Below, piece after piece: positions 41,999 to 52,937 of a DNA stretch of 64,000 bases (position 1 is its first letter; each line of letters begins with the position of its first letter). Origin of the DNA: Tubulanus polymorphus (lineage: Eukaryota; Nemertea; Palaeonemertea; Tubulaniformes; Tubulanidae); contig NC_134025.1 in assembly GCF_964204645.1 (NCBI RefSeq), positions 28,860,001-28,924,000 of the forward strand, written 5' to 3'. The notes under the pieces are model-generated. The model made no database searches and was not told the origin of the DNA. It saw only the letters and a list, made by a program, of their open reading frames with translations. The translations under genes were made by a program, and so were the position numbers.

Positions 41999-43492
41999 GA
42001 GAAAAATGTAATAAAAACTGTGATAAAACGTGACCTGTGATAGCGAGTGTGCGAATCAAACACCGAGTCAAAGATCATTTAATATTTCTGAAAGTGATAG
42101 TTTTATGACTAAGATTCCAGCGCAGGATCCTTAAATCTGTATTGATTTAGGATGTATGTTCATTAATTGTTAATTTATTAATTGGAGTATACAGATTGTT
42201 ACGTACTTTTCGTACTCTTGCTATTCGTTATTCAAAGTTATTTCAATAAATTATTGTTTTGGAAAATGTAATTTTATGGCTGCTTTTTATAAAACTGATT
42301 TTCTTTGAGATTTCAACCAAGGACCAATCTCTACAGGTTTGTGCTGGCCCGTCATTCTTCCTCGGAATTTTTCTTAATGTATTTAGGCTAAACAAAAATG
42401 ATACCTTGTTTCTCCGCAGCGGCCGGGTAATTTTTGTAAAATATGATAAAATTTATAAACAGTTCATTTCTATAGCGGCCGGGTCTGTTATGGTGAAATT
42501 GATCACGATTTTAAAAAAAGTAATGTATAGGGTAGATAGGCGGCCGGCCGGGTCAACATTTAAGCTCAGCAGAGCGGAGAAACAAGGTATCAATTTTTTT
42601 TAGCCTTAGTTCGGGATCTTATCGATTCCAAATTTGGAATTCTGACAGATTCGACAGATCCAAGCGGTATTGTAAATGTGACTGCTACACTTCCAGGATC
42701 CTTTTCCAAATTCTTAAATCCAACGACCGAGTAACGCTTATACATGAATCAAAACGAAATATATATTTTCGAATGTTAACGGAGCTAAAAAGGTTGCAAA
42801 GACATAACACAAACAATTGAACATATCTTACAATAGAAAACATGATGCACACAAGCAATCAGTTCAATTCATGCTATGGTTGCATATAAATATCTAATTA
42901 ATCTAACCTACTACAAAAATATGTAATAATCTAATAACATAAGTAAAGATGGCCTTAAAATTCAATTCACAACATTGAATACAACATCAGAGACATGTAT
43001 ACGACGGAAAACAACAAATATAACATCTAACAAAATCATTCCCTACAATAGCAGAATTACTAGACTCCAGTACACTCTGCATACTGGTGTTTAAGAATAT
43101 TAACTCAAAAACAGTGATTAATATTGATTAATATGCAAGAATATCTAACAGTAACAAGACAAGTTTTTCAAAGACATAAAATTCACAAAAAATGGTTATC
43201 AGCAAAACGAAATCAACGAGTCAAATATTTGCTAGGATGCTTGAAACACTTAGAAATTTCGAACATTAAGAAAATTCAAAATTGTGGAAAAGGGACTCGG
43301 CGCCTAGTTGCACATTCAAAGCTTAGATCCGAGACCAGTATTAAGACTAAGAATCTAACAAGACCAATCTTAAGACGTTTTGGCCTTAATTTGTGACTGT
43401 GCGAGTGGGCCCTGGATCCTGCAGCTACTTATATACACGCATACTCCAACCTCACGTATCTAGACTGAGGTCCGAAATAAAATTAATTTCGA
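41999..43492. other. Tail-to-tail spacer, SYCP1 / SOX-like gene
   Basis: About 1.5 kb. It holds the SYCP1 3' UTR with AATAAA at 42245, a MITE at 42386-42605, and AT-rich sequence thereafter. An open frame at 43124-43396 (basic, no domain) lies partly in a stretch (43290-43415) that resembles a degraded inverted-repeat element and is not called a gene. Confidence 0.55.
42386..42605 (+). mobile_element. 220-bp Harbinger-like MITE, copy 1 (TTA target duplication)
   Basis: Left end GGCTAAACAAAAATGATACC, right end reversed GGCTAAAAAAAATTGATACC, both followed by TTGTTTCTCCG. Flanked on both sides by TTA (42383-42385 and 42606-42608), the PIF/Harbinger target. Compared with the copy at 48033 it carries two extra GCGGCCGGGT-type insertions, near 42416 and 42475. 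Confidence 0.85.
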
Positions 43493-46288
43493 TCAGATTT
43501 TAGACATCGATATATATGACTTGCTATCAGTAGCTGCAATAATTGGTGAATTATGTATTGAACATTGTGTCAGATTCTGCATGTTCATAGGAGGCAAACT
43601 ATTAATATCGACATTACTGAGAACTGGGTGTTTATTAATTGACGATGTATCGTATTCGCAACCCATCATTTGAGCATTCATATAAGCCTGTTCCTGCTGT
43701 GTAAGTCCAGTCGCCATTCCATTCTCTTCATCCATACCATCGTAATCCGGATCTTGGTTTTCCATGTCTTCGTAATATACGTCTTCGTCGTTTGTCTGGA
43801 CAGGATTCTCTTGATAAAATCCCAAACCACCTTCACGTCTGAAATATAAAACAGAGATGATCGTACAACTTTCAGTAATAAAAAAGACACAAATACCTGG
43901 AACAAGAGGACTGAGTTTACCTTAATTTCATGTTCTGTTCAAGCCAGGCGTCCTGTTCATTATAATGATCACCGTGGTTATGATCATGATAATAATGAGC
44001 TGTTTGATCCTGTATTTGTTGCGGATAGCTGTTATAAGGAGGGAATCCTATAAACGAGACAAATATTCAAATTTAACATCAACTCAAACTTGCAGATTTT
44101 CTGACGAATTGTAAGTTTAGTCGAACTGACCAGAATAAACAGCTTGTCTCTCATAATTGCCCGGGTAAAATACGGTTGTATTTTCTCCATTAACGGCGTA
44201 TTCTCTGTTGAATTGAGGATAATCATGTAAGAAGTTTCTCATTGATGTATTCGGACTGCATTCTCTTCCATTTTCTGCGTAAGTTACAACTGACAAATCA
44301 GTGTTGATGCTGCCATTTTTGTTGTCAATCTGACACGCATCGATTGATCCTTTTTTCGATGATTTGTCGCTGTAACGAGGATGGTAAGGACCGTAGCTTA
44401 AATCCACTGGTACTGCAGCTGCGTTCGACGGTGCGGTCAACAGCATCTGTGGTATAGCAGCGGTTTGTATTTGCGGTACATCGACCTCTAAAGTAACCGG
44501 TTTGCAGACCCCGAACTCATCGCTCAATTCTCCAGTCATCAATTCGGTTTTTCTTGCCGGTGATGAAATACTCTGAACGGCAACTTCGACTTCAGACATC
44601 GGAGGAGGTCTATATTTCGGCGGGCGGCCACGTTTCTTCTTGTGTTTCTTCGGTTCCAGCGTCTTCTTTACGATTAACGGGGAAGATGGAGCACTGATCG
44701 GTTTCAGGGGATTGCGAAACTGATTCGCCGATAACATACGCGCCGGAGGGCTGAACTGCGGCAGAACGTGTTTCGATTTGGACGACGATTTGGTCGCCGG
44801 ATATGAATGATGAGCGCAATAACCGGGTGACATACAATCAGCTGATAGATACCCCATAGGGTACGAACTACACGCATGATGATAATGATGTATATTAGTC
44901 GTCGAAGATGAAGGTGAACAGCAATGGTCGAATGAAGATTTTTGATGATGTTCGCAAGAAGGAGACGATTGAATCAACTTTGATTGACGTAAGACGGAAT
45001 CAACTTCAGCTTTGATGATCGCTTCCATACGAGCTTTCTCTTCGAGTCGTTCTCTTTTCTTCTGTCGAGCGATACCCGGACAGTAGATATAATCTGTAAA
45101 GAAATAGTTTCCCCATCGGGTTCTATAATTCTTGGTTGACTTCAAAGTTCAAATCTGTTAATTTCTAAGACTTAATCCCTATACCTAAGACCAGTAAGTT
45201 AAATTGTATCCACTGGGCCAAGTTTCACTAAAGAGTTTAAGTCAAATTTTTGGTGTAATTGCTATTGGTTACTTCATGTTTTCAATGAGGACAACAATTC
45301 AAACTTAACCGTTTTAAGCTTTAACTTTTTTGTGAAACTGGGCCCAGCAGGAGAAGGATTATTTTTGGATTTTAATAAGAAACAGAAAAATCTCAAGAAA
45401 CTATAATGAATAAGAAGTGAAATTGTTAAAGCAAATTTACTGGGATATTTTCTGCGATGCTCTTGCTCTTGCTGTCTGGCTCTCTCATAAAATGGCGCCT
45501 TCTGACCATTTGTCATAGATTTCCATGTATTTCCCAACCTAAACAAAATTAACATGGAAATTTGTAACTACATTTTGTATTTTACATTAAGTTTCCTTTT
45601 TAGAACAAGATTTTAACATTTTATACCTAACACTGATTTCTTTGTTACTCTCATCTGGACAGACTGCTTTCATTTTTTTTCGATTGTCAGATGCGAATAT
45701 CATAAAAGCGTTCATCGGCCTTGGAATTTTTTTCTTAGCAGCATTTCGCTCTGTGAACAAATAAGATTTTAGTTGTTTTCAAAATTGACTCAATAAACAC
45801 AGGCCTATTGAGAAAATATTATAAATATGTTTAATTGAGAAGTTCTTTCTGCTTCTCTACTTTTTTCCTACATTGATTTAATCATATGAAGTCTTGCTCA
45901 GATGGGGAGAGACAGGGCTCCGAGTTAAGAGGGGTATTGAGTGGCCCTCTTGAGTGGCCGGTTCAGAGGAGGGGTAGAGAAACCAGCGCTTTTTCGTCCA
46001 TCGACATCTGGCTCCCCTAAGAGTAAGAAATAATTCAATCGGTTTCATGGAGAAGGTTGGCACACACACACGTCGTTTTGAGAAGCCGCGGCGCGGTTTG
46101 ATAGAACTGAACAACAAGAGGCGGCCATTATCAAAGACAATAATGGAATGAATTCGACAACAATGCTACTTACTATTGTTTTTGATTGTCGCAGCCATGG
46201 ATGACAGATCGTCCATCATCATATGGCTCATCAAAATATCTTCAACTTCCATTTCCATCATTTTTGCTGATTGACCACGCGCCACCAT
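43493..46288 (-). CDS. SOX-like HMG-box transcription factor with AT-hook
   Basis: 590 residues, six exons: 46288-46174, 45750-45627, 45538-45441, 45093-44131, 44047-43921, 43838-43493. The HMG box spans about residues 47-117, starting IPRPMNAFMIFASDNRKKM, with EISVRLGNTW and APFYERA, ending YPNYIYCPG. This is SOX-type, but the usual W after RPMNAFM(V/I) is F. ISVRLG and the basic end recall SoxH/Sox30, the tentative subgroup. An AT-hook (KKRGRPPKYRPPP, about residue 265) follows. The C-terminus is rich in His, Tyr, Met and acidic residues. Three introns interrupt or abut the HMG box. If SoxH, a testis role would be expected. Identity of subgroup is uncertain; HMG class is firm. Confidence 0.85.
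45213..45347. mobile_element. 135-bp MITE in a SOX-gene intron
   Basis: Left end CTGGGCCAAGTTTCAC, right end reversed CTGGGCCCAGTTTCAC, matching at 15 of 16 positions. The interior has TTTAAGTC and ACTTAACCGTTTTAAG. Target duplication not clear. It lies between exons 45538-45441 and 45093-44131. Confidence 0.65.
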
Positions 46289-46983
46289 AAGTGAACCGTA
46301 ACGACACGCACAACTCAATAGCCGCTCGATGTAGCGTGTGTGTGTGGCGCCGAGCAGCACGTGTGCTCCCCTCGTCTGTGCGCACCGCCGCACGAACCAT
46401 GACTACCTATCACTCAGTGCGCGATAAACAGGTGCGCGCATTTCCTGGCATATCCGAGCAATCCCAGGAAAGAACTTCAGGGGTGTTCCTATTACGGATG
46501 CCCCTAGGTGACATACGAGAAAGTTTTTTCACAATTTCGACTTATTAAGGCGAATTTCGACATGATAAGTCGAATTTCGACTTAATAAGTCGAATTTCGA
46601 CATAATAAGTCGAATTTCGTGTTAATTAAGTCGAATTTCGACTTAATAAGTCGAATTTCGTGTTAATTAAGTCGAATTTCGAGTTAATTAAGTCGAATTT
46701 CGAGTTTTATTTTCATGTCGAATTTCGACTTATTAAGTCGAAATTCGACTTAATTAACACGAAATTCAGCTAGGGGCTTCCGTAGTTTCCTCAGAGCTGA
46801 ATTCTTTTCACGAATCCCTAGGCTGGACAAATCAGAACGTTAGCAGTCCGACGAGAGCACAAAAAATGTTTGTCCATTATAAAAATACGTGAAACAATAA
46901 CAATTGAAATAGAGATGATAAATATTTATTGGCACAACTTTTTATAATAAAAACAGCTGAATGAGACTTGAATAGCACTTCTA
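46289..46983. other. Spacer upstream of the SOX-like gene, downstream of the FIH-like gene
   Basis: Both neighbours are on the minus strand. The first 140 bp (46289-46430) is GC-rich and probably the SOX promoter and 5' UTR. Then comes the inverted-repeat element with palindromic satellite (46489-46785). TTTATT at 46925-46930 is the likely FIH-like polyadenylation signal. Confidence 0.55.
46489..46785. repeat. Inverted-repeat element filled with a palindromic 20-bp satellite
   Basis: Bounded by TACGGATGCCCCTAG on the left and CTAGGGGCTTCCGTA on the right, inverted repeats matching at 14 of 15 positions. Inside, from about 46535 to 46765, are roughly ten units built on AAGTCGAATTTCGACTTAAT, each itself close to palindromic, some with the variant TTCGTGTTAATT. 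It resembles a tandem-repeat-bearing MITE. No target duplication was resolved. Confidence 0.85.
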
Positions 46984-49533
46984 TCACGATCTCCACAGTA
47001 GACCTCGTATTTTAATCAAGGGAGGATATTTGCTGCAAATATATTAACAAATTCTATTGAGTATGATTAAATTATTCAACAACTGATAATTTTTAAATAA
47101 TCTACCTTTTATGTATATCTTCAGGAAGTTCTTCAATACCGAGATGTTTCTTTACTAAATCAACTAACACCTGTATTTGCTCGTCGGTCGGGTGTTCATG
47201 CCACTTATTCAGAATAAATGCTCGGATTGCTTCCGGTAAACGACTAAGAATTCTTTGAAATGATTCGTGAGGTCGATTCTGTTCTATGACATTGAGAAAC
47301 CAGTGCGAAAATATCGGCCATCTTGAATCATTCTGTAAAACAGATAGGAACAGTTAAAATTCATTCTTATCGAGAACGTTAAAATTTCCAATTGAGAACA
47401 GACCAAGCATTCACCGAAGCGAAAAGGCTCTAAATTGATCTGTTCTTCCATCGACGGACCTATTGACTGACTAAAATGACCGATGCAGATGAATTCTAGG
47501 ATGGACCATTTCTCCTCATGTGAAAAGTAAAGAAATTATGCTTCAATTGCCAGTCACTCAATCACAGTGTTTCGTCTTGTTGGACCAGTGCATGAACACA
47601 CAGGAATTGTCGGGTAGTTCTTTCCGTGATATGGGCAAAATAAGAAGGGACCGCGATATTGTGAGCACGGCTTGTGTTCTCCAAGTAATATTGTAATTAC
47701 CATTATCTTAGTTATATACACATTATCCCCTGCATCTCCACAGAATGTATTCACAGAAATAGCTACGTCTAATGAGGTCACTTGATGCCACCAAAATGCA
47801 GGAATAAACAACCTACAAAACACGAATACATGTATTTGTTCTCAGAGATGACACAAGATGTTATTATATATCAATCTAATTTAGATTTAATTTATCTGCG
47901 TAACTTGATTTCTTTGCATTTCTTTATTATCGAGAAAACCACTTCACTATATTCATATCTTATAAAACCAAGCAAGAAATTTGAAAATTATCACCAAAAA
48001 ATTGTCAAATCAAAAAGCTATTTTATCTGTTTGGCCAAAAAAAATTGATACCTTGTTTCTCCGCTCTGCTGAGCTTAAATGTTGACCCGGCCGGCCGCCT
48101 ATCTACCCTATACATTACTTTTTTTAAAATCGTGATCAATTTCACCATAACAGAAATGAACTGTTTATAAATTTTATCATATTTTACAAAAATGACCCGG
48201 AGAAACAAGGTATCATTTTTGTTTAGCCTTACTATTGAATTGTTAAATCTGACAATTCTAGGACAGCGAATTCTGTGTCATACATACATGTCTCCAGGTC
48301 CTATGATGCTGTGATAGCAGGTCGCCTGTGAGAATTTTGGAAACCTTGTCAAATCAGGGTTATCGCAGTCGACTTGCGATTGTATCGTCTTTCCTTTAGC
48401 GCCAAACGGGTTCGGATAAAGATTGTCAAGATCACATCCAAACAAACGCAACTGTTTGTAACCGGAAATCATAATGAGAAAGTTGTCATCAGGGTCAATG
48501 TGACAATATTCTGAAACAAAATATGAGCAGCGATTGTGGCATGGATATGGTGTTTTAGGCATCGGTACCCTGAAAGAGATTCACTCACGGATTTACATAC
48601 CATAATGTCCTTTATGAGCAACCCATAAATACGGACCACAGTGAATTTTGCCAACATAGCTCGGTAGAGGCGCCTCAGCCTACATTTGACAAAGAATACA
48701 CTTTAGACTGCAATGAAATATAGAAATTTGTCAACTAAGTTATCGAGACATACCTCAATTTGTGGAAATGCCTGTTTGATATTTTGTACAGCTAAATAAG
48801 AACTTTGCGCTCTGCTGTTGTTTGCCAGGAGATCATTCACATATTCTTGAAATGTACTTTCTCTGATTGTATGTTGTTTACCAACCTAAACAAAGAAGAA
48901 AGTATTAATTTGGATGAGAAAATCACTAACTGAATGGTACCACAGTGTGTTACCGCTGAATATCAGCTGATTTAACGATTCAGCAAGAATTGTAATGTTA
49001 ACAAAGAAGAAGACTTGAACCCCCTCGTTACTCAGCACTGCAATATCATGCCTTAACCCACTGCGCTGCTCTACTCTACTGAGGGAGCAAGGCCGCTTAC
49101 CTTATATTCATCACTATTAGTTTTTCCTCTGATCAATACTTTATTTTGTCCAACCTTCTCACACAAGTAATTCAAATTCCATTTGCTTGCAGGCCAATCA
49201 TCTAAAGCACCTTGTATTACAACGGGTTTACCTGAAATTTTCAGCATCAATAAAATACTGGCATTGAACTTGAAGAATTGAATTGATCGAAATGAACCCT
49301 CGACTCGGGCTTAGAGTTGCTGCGCATTTTGTAATCTTGCAAACGTGATGAACAGATAAACAAATAAAATCTGAATAGTGGTTACCTGGCGTTAAATAAT
49401 CTTTAGAAAATTGTTCAGGAGCGATTTTACAAACTTTTGCTATGGAAATATTTTTACAACTGGGCAGCGCCATTTTGAATGACGGCGATGATGGGTTCGA
49501 ATCCATGAAATTCTCGGGAATTGTTTCTTGCAT
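46984..49533 (-). CDS. JmjC/cupin_8 oxygenase, FIH (HIF1AN)-like
   Basis: Predicted Fe(II)/2-oxoglutarate hydroxylase of 366 residues; probable protein or RNA hydroxylase, substrate unknown. Eight exons: 49533-49386, 49231-49101, 48885-48754, 48679-48601, 48510-48288, 47812-47701, 47332-47106, 47032-46984. The iron site is CHIDPDDN (HxD) with the distal His in FWWHQVTSL. QSQVDCDNPDLTRFPKF and IIGPGDMLFIPAFWWH closely recall human FIH-1 (QSQVDFDNPDYERFP, GPGDVLYIP). The N-terminal KPVVIQGALDDWPASKW also resembles TYW5 and HSPBAP1, so orthology is open. Internal Met residues could be alternative starts. Introns carry a MITE and a tRNA-like repeat. Head to head with POLR2F. Confidence 0.87.
48033..48228 (-). 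mobile_element. 196-bp Harbinger-like MITE, copy 2
   Basis: Reverse-orientation partner of the copy at 42386-42605 in a FIH-like gene intron, about 95% identical by eye outside two insertions. The right flank is TTA (48229-48231); the left flank is TTT, a near target duplication. It lacks the two GC-rich insertions of the other copy. Confidence 0.82.
49010..49095 (-). mobile_element. tRNA-derived SINE-like fragment
   Basis: On the minus strand it reads GCGCAGTGGGTTAAGGCA (A-box-like) followed 28-30 bp later by GGGGGTTCAAGTC (B-box-like), the spacing of a tRNA-type RNA polymerase III promoter. It does not fold as a convincing tRNA and lies within a FIH-like gene intron. It ends 6 bp from the acceptor-side exon boundary region at 49101. 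Confidence 0.6.
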
Positions 49534-49782
49534 CCTGAATCTTTACTTCGGTTGACATTGGAAGTGTTTTCCTCATTCGATCTTTTCAATGAAAAGTTTA
49601 AAGAATCTAATCAACTTCTAAAATTGTTGGGAAGTTTCACTGATATCGTTCTGTGAAAACCGAATCCGATACGCGCCGTAGTGTTTTAGTTCAAATAATC
49701 GACTCTGGTGGCGCTATTGTAGGGTAGGGTCGAGACGGGAACGGGTCGAGAGGAGAACGAGCAAAGCTCATGCAACTTAACG
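49534..49782. promoter_or_regulatory. Bidirectional promoter region, FIH-like gene / POLR2F
   Basis: The 249 bp between divergent start codons is the shortest of the four head-to-head spacers. It includes CGATACGCGCCG near 49669 and no TATA box. The shared promoter is inferred from spacing. Confidence 0.6.
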
Positions 49783-51269
49783 ATGGCGGAGGGTGACGAT
49801 CGTGAATATGACGAGTAAGTCGCTTTTATTCCAATATCTAGCAGTTGTCGTGAGCTAATCTCGTCCCCATATTTCTCATGAATTCGGGGAAGTGTGTTGT
49901 CATACTCCTCCAAAGGTTTATTGTGTATTTTGTGTCAAAAACATTAAAAATTGACTGGATAAGTAATCGATAGTTAGTCTGTGTAGCTTCCGCTGAGTGA
50001 TCGTTTCTCTTACAGATTTGAAGACGCTATTGACGAAATAGACGATGCTGAACCTTTAGATGAAGTAGAGCAAGCTGAGGTTAGTCAGGAGTAGGGCTCA
50101 AAAGTAGAAATGGTTCTGTCCACCATAAATGACATGTTTACTCCATGGCACAAGCCATGCGAAAGGTTTTTGACCTCCCTCCCCCACGGCCCCAGTGATA
50201 AAGTGTATCCTCGGCCCTGGCTTTGTAATATGTATAAAAACTCGGGTAAGAAAACCGTTAATTTGTGTCAGGCCCGGTGCATCCATATCTTTGTTACGTG
50301 TTACTGATGTGTGACGTGTACAAATAACAGTGAATGGTACCGTGGCGTAGGCGTAGTAGTAGTATTAGCAGAAACGTAGTCCATAAATGATAACAGCTTC
50401 CACTCATTCCATGTGAAGTCCAGTGTACTCAATTGTATAATGTAGTGCATACAGTTAACCATACAACAAATTAGCTACTTCTCACTTAGAAGATAATTCA
50501 TAGAATTCAACAAATGCTGAAAATGAAATGTTTAACCGACTAGTTTGGCTAAATCTGTTCATGTTGATTCTACACACTTATCTTTTTATTCCAGGAAGAA
50601 ACTGAACAAGTAGATGTTTTACCAGCGGCTGAACCGGGGGAGGTCGCGCCTGAAAATCGTATCACTACACCTTATATGACAAAATATGAACGAGCTCGAG
50701 TTTTAGGAACGAGAGCTTTACAAATAGCGTAAGTTTTGAGAAGCATCATCAAAGTCCCTTTAAATAATGCCATCGTTCTTAACGCAAATTCACTCAAATT
50801 CAGAGAAAACACAATTCTTTATAATGTTGAAATTTGTTGCCTCCTCGACTCGGATGGCAGGATTTTCCCCAAGAAATACACAGAGTTTTTCTTTTACATT
50901 TCATGTTCTGTGATGTCATTATTTCAGGATGTGTGCTCCGGTGATGGTTGAATTAGAGGGTGAAACCGATCCATTACAGATCGCCATGAAAGAGCTAAAG
51001 TAATTTCATTACTGGATTATCTGATTTATCGAGTGTGCTAAGTCTGAAATGAATCAACTTCTTCTGCATTGGAAAGTTGTGCAAATACGCATGACTGTGG
51101 AAAATTTAGTGTAAACTGCATGACTTGGATTTCATTTCAGTTTTTGTTTTAATTAAGTCATTTTTTCAAACATTTCAGAGCTGGAAAAATTCCAATTCGA
51201 ATACGACGTTATTTGCCAGATGGAAGTTACGAAGATTGGGCAATAGATGAACTAATTATAACATACTAG
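49783..51269 (+). CDS. POLR2F: RNA polymerase subunit RPB6 (common to Pol I, II, III)
   Basis: 130-residue subunit (human 127) that stabilises assembly of all three nuclear RNA polymerases. Five exons: 49783-49814, 50016-50079, 50595-50728, 50928-50999, 51179-51269. The acidic N-terminus is followed by the invariant core [39 protein letters not shown] and [13 protein letters not shown], ending DELIITY. Sequence is nearly identical to vertebrate RPB6 from ITTPY on. Short 3' UTR with AATAAA at 51339. Confidence 0.98.
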
Positions 51270-52937
51270 GAATGTTGTCATCTATTAACGGTCTTATGGC
51301 ATTTATATATGTAAATATACCGCTACAATCCTTATGTAAATAAACTGATTTTATACAACCAAACGTTAGTATTTTGTACATTACGGTTTGTTTTATTAAG
51401 GCTTATTCAAAAGTTTGCACTTTTCAGCGCTAGTGTAGAAACAGTACCATTCCACCCATGATAGACACATCTTCACCCGTCAAGGGATTCGAACCCACTA
51501 CGCATAAGGTGTTCCCCTCGATGCTGGAAGCGAGTTCGGGGAGCGATACCGGACCCCAGGCAAGCGAGGATGTTATAGACATCGGCCAGTTCGTCGTCAT
51601 GATTTCATTCTTACATTTTTAACCAAAATGAAAAAAATATATATATATTGAAATTGAGAATAATTTCATTAACTAACGTATTAGCATTGATGGAATTCGT
51701 GAGTGAAAAAATTCGCCCGCAACAGTAATAAAATAACAAGGTCAGATCTCAACCGTCTAGTGCTGCCCCTATGTACAACAATAGCGGAGAAAACGTGAAC
51801 TAACATAATACTCGCTTGCCAGAGTCTTTGAACAGCCGTAATGGACAAACTATTTACCGATTGGCGGGCCGGATTCCGAACGAAACTGTAAGTGTACAAC
51901 TAAAACTACTCAACCGGCAGGTTCCAAATATCAAACAACATTGAACACATACACATACACTGGAACAGCCAAACAAATTGTAACGGTCCGAAGGTTTCCA
52001 ACTTGGACATGTAGGGTGCCTCAGAATCATACATTAAGTCTAAGACATTGAATAGCAACTGATTAATACTAAATTTTATTTTCTGAATTGTCATTCCGAA
52101 TTAAATAAATACTAGACAAAATAAAAATGAAGCCAGCCTCCAGAATTCATCTGTTGAATTGAATACTAGACCGTGGAGGATTGTTGATCTAGTACATTGA
52201 GGTACATGGTTTTTACCACAAAATAGTGAAAAACTAATTTACAATTTATTTATTTAATCAACATTACACATGTATACGCTTATTCATCTTATAAGAAGAT
52301 ACAGGAGCTAGAAATATGGAATGTTTAGAAAGTAAAAATTTAACAAACATGTACAAGGTCTTGCCAAAAATTCAAACCAAATCAGGAACAAGCTTCAATG
52401 GAACTTCAAACACTTACAAAATTGGTTATTTTGTATGATATGAAATCAGGTGAATTTAAGTTGTCCATATGAAAAAAATCCATTATCCTCATAGATATTT
52501 GATCAAATGAACTTCCTGAAAAAACACATGTGATTAACTTTAAAAATAGAATATTTCTGAAATTCAATAGCTACCTTCTAAACAATTTTTATACATGAAT
52601 AGACATGTAGATCATACATTTACAATGTGTACATATCTAGCCAAGTAAATCAGATCCTTTAGAAATTACAAAACAATTTTCATTCACTAAATCGAAGTGG
52701 GACAAGGCAGTAAATTCTTTTAAGATTCTTTCTGAAGAACACTTAATTCCTCAAATTTCCTGGTTAACAGTTGAAATTTTTACAATCCAAATGTTACCAA
52801 GTAAGGCAGAGTTTACTGTATTCAATCAATCATCAAATTTATAGAATGCTACACAGGGTTTCTCTGTGTCCTATGGGGTGATTTGTCCCATAGGGATCAC
52901 AAATACAAAATCAGATCATCATCAATGACGCCACATT
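51270..52937. other. Tail-to-tail spacer, POLR2F / TMEM45-like gene A
   Basis: About 1.7 kb. After the POLR2F polyadenylation signal (51339) there is a tRNA-like B box on the minus strand (GGGTTCGAATCCC, 51484-51496) inside a possible SINE fragment, roughly 51430-51570. The remainder is AT-rich, probably including the long 3' UTR of the TMEM45-like gene. Open frames at 51681-52094 have no domain. Confidence 0.5.
51430..51570 (-). mobile_element. Possible SINE fragment with a Pol III B box
   Basis: Read on the minus strand, it contains GGGTTCGAATCCC, a perfect B-box consensus, followed by CTTGACGGGTGAAG. No clear A box is seen upstream, so a decayed tRNA-derived repeat is likely and an active gene unlikely. 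Confidence 0.4.

Noticed and set aside
43124-43396. Basic 90-residue open frame downstream of SYCP1
   Set aside because: No domain, and part of it lies in what looks like a decayed inverted-repeat element.
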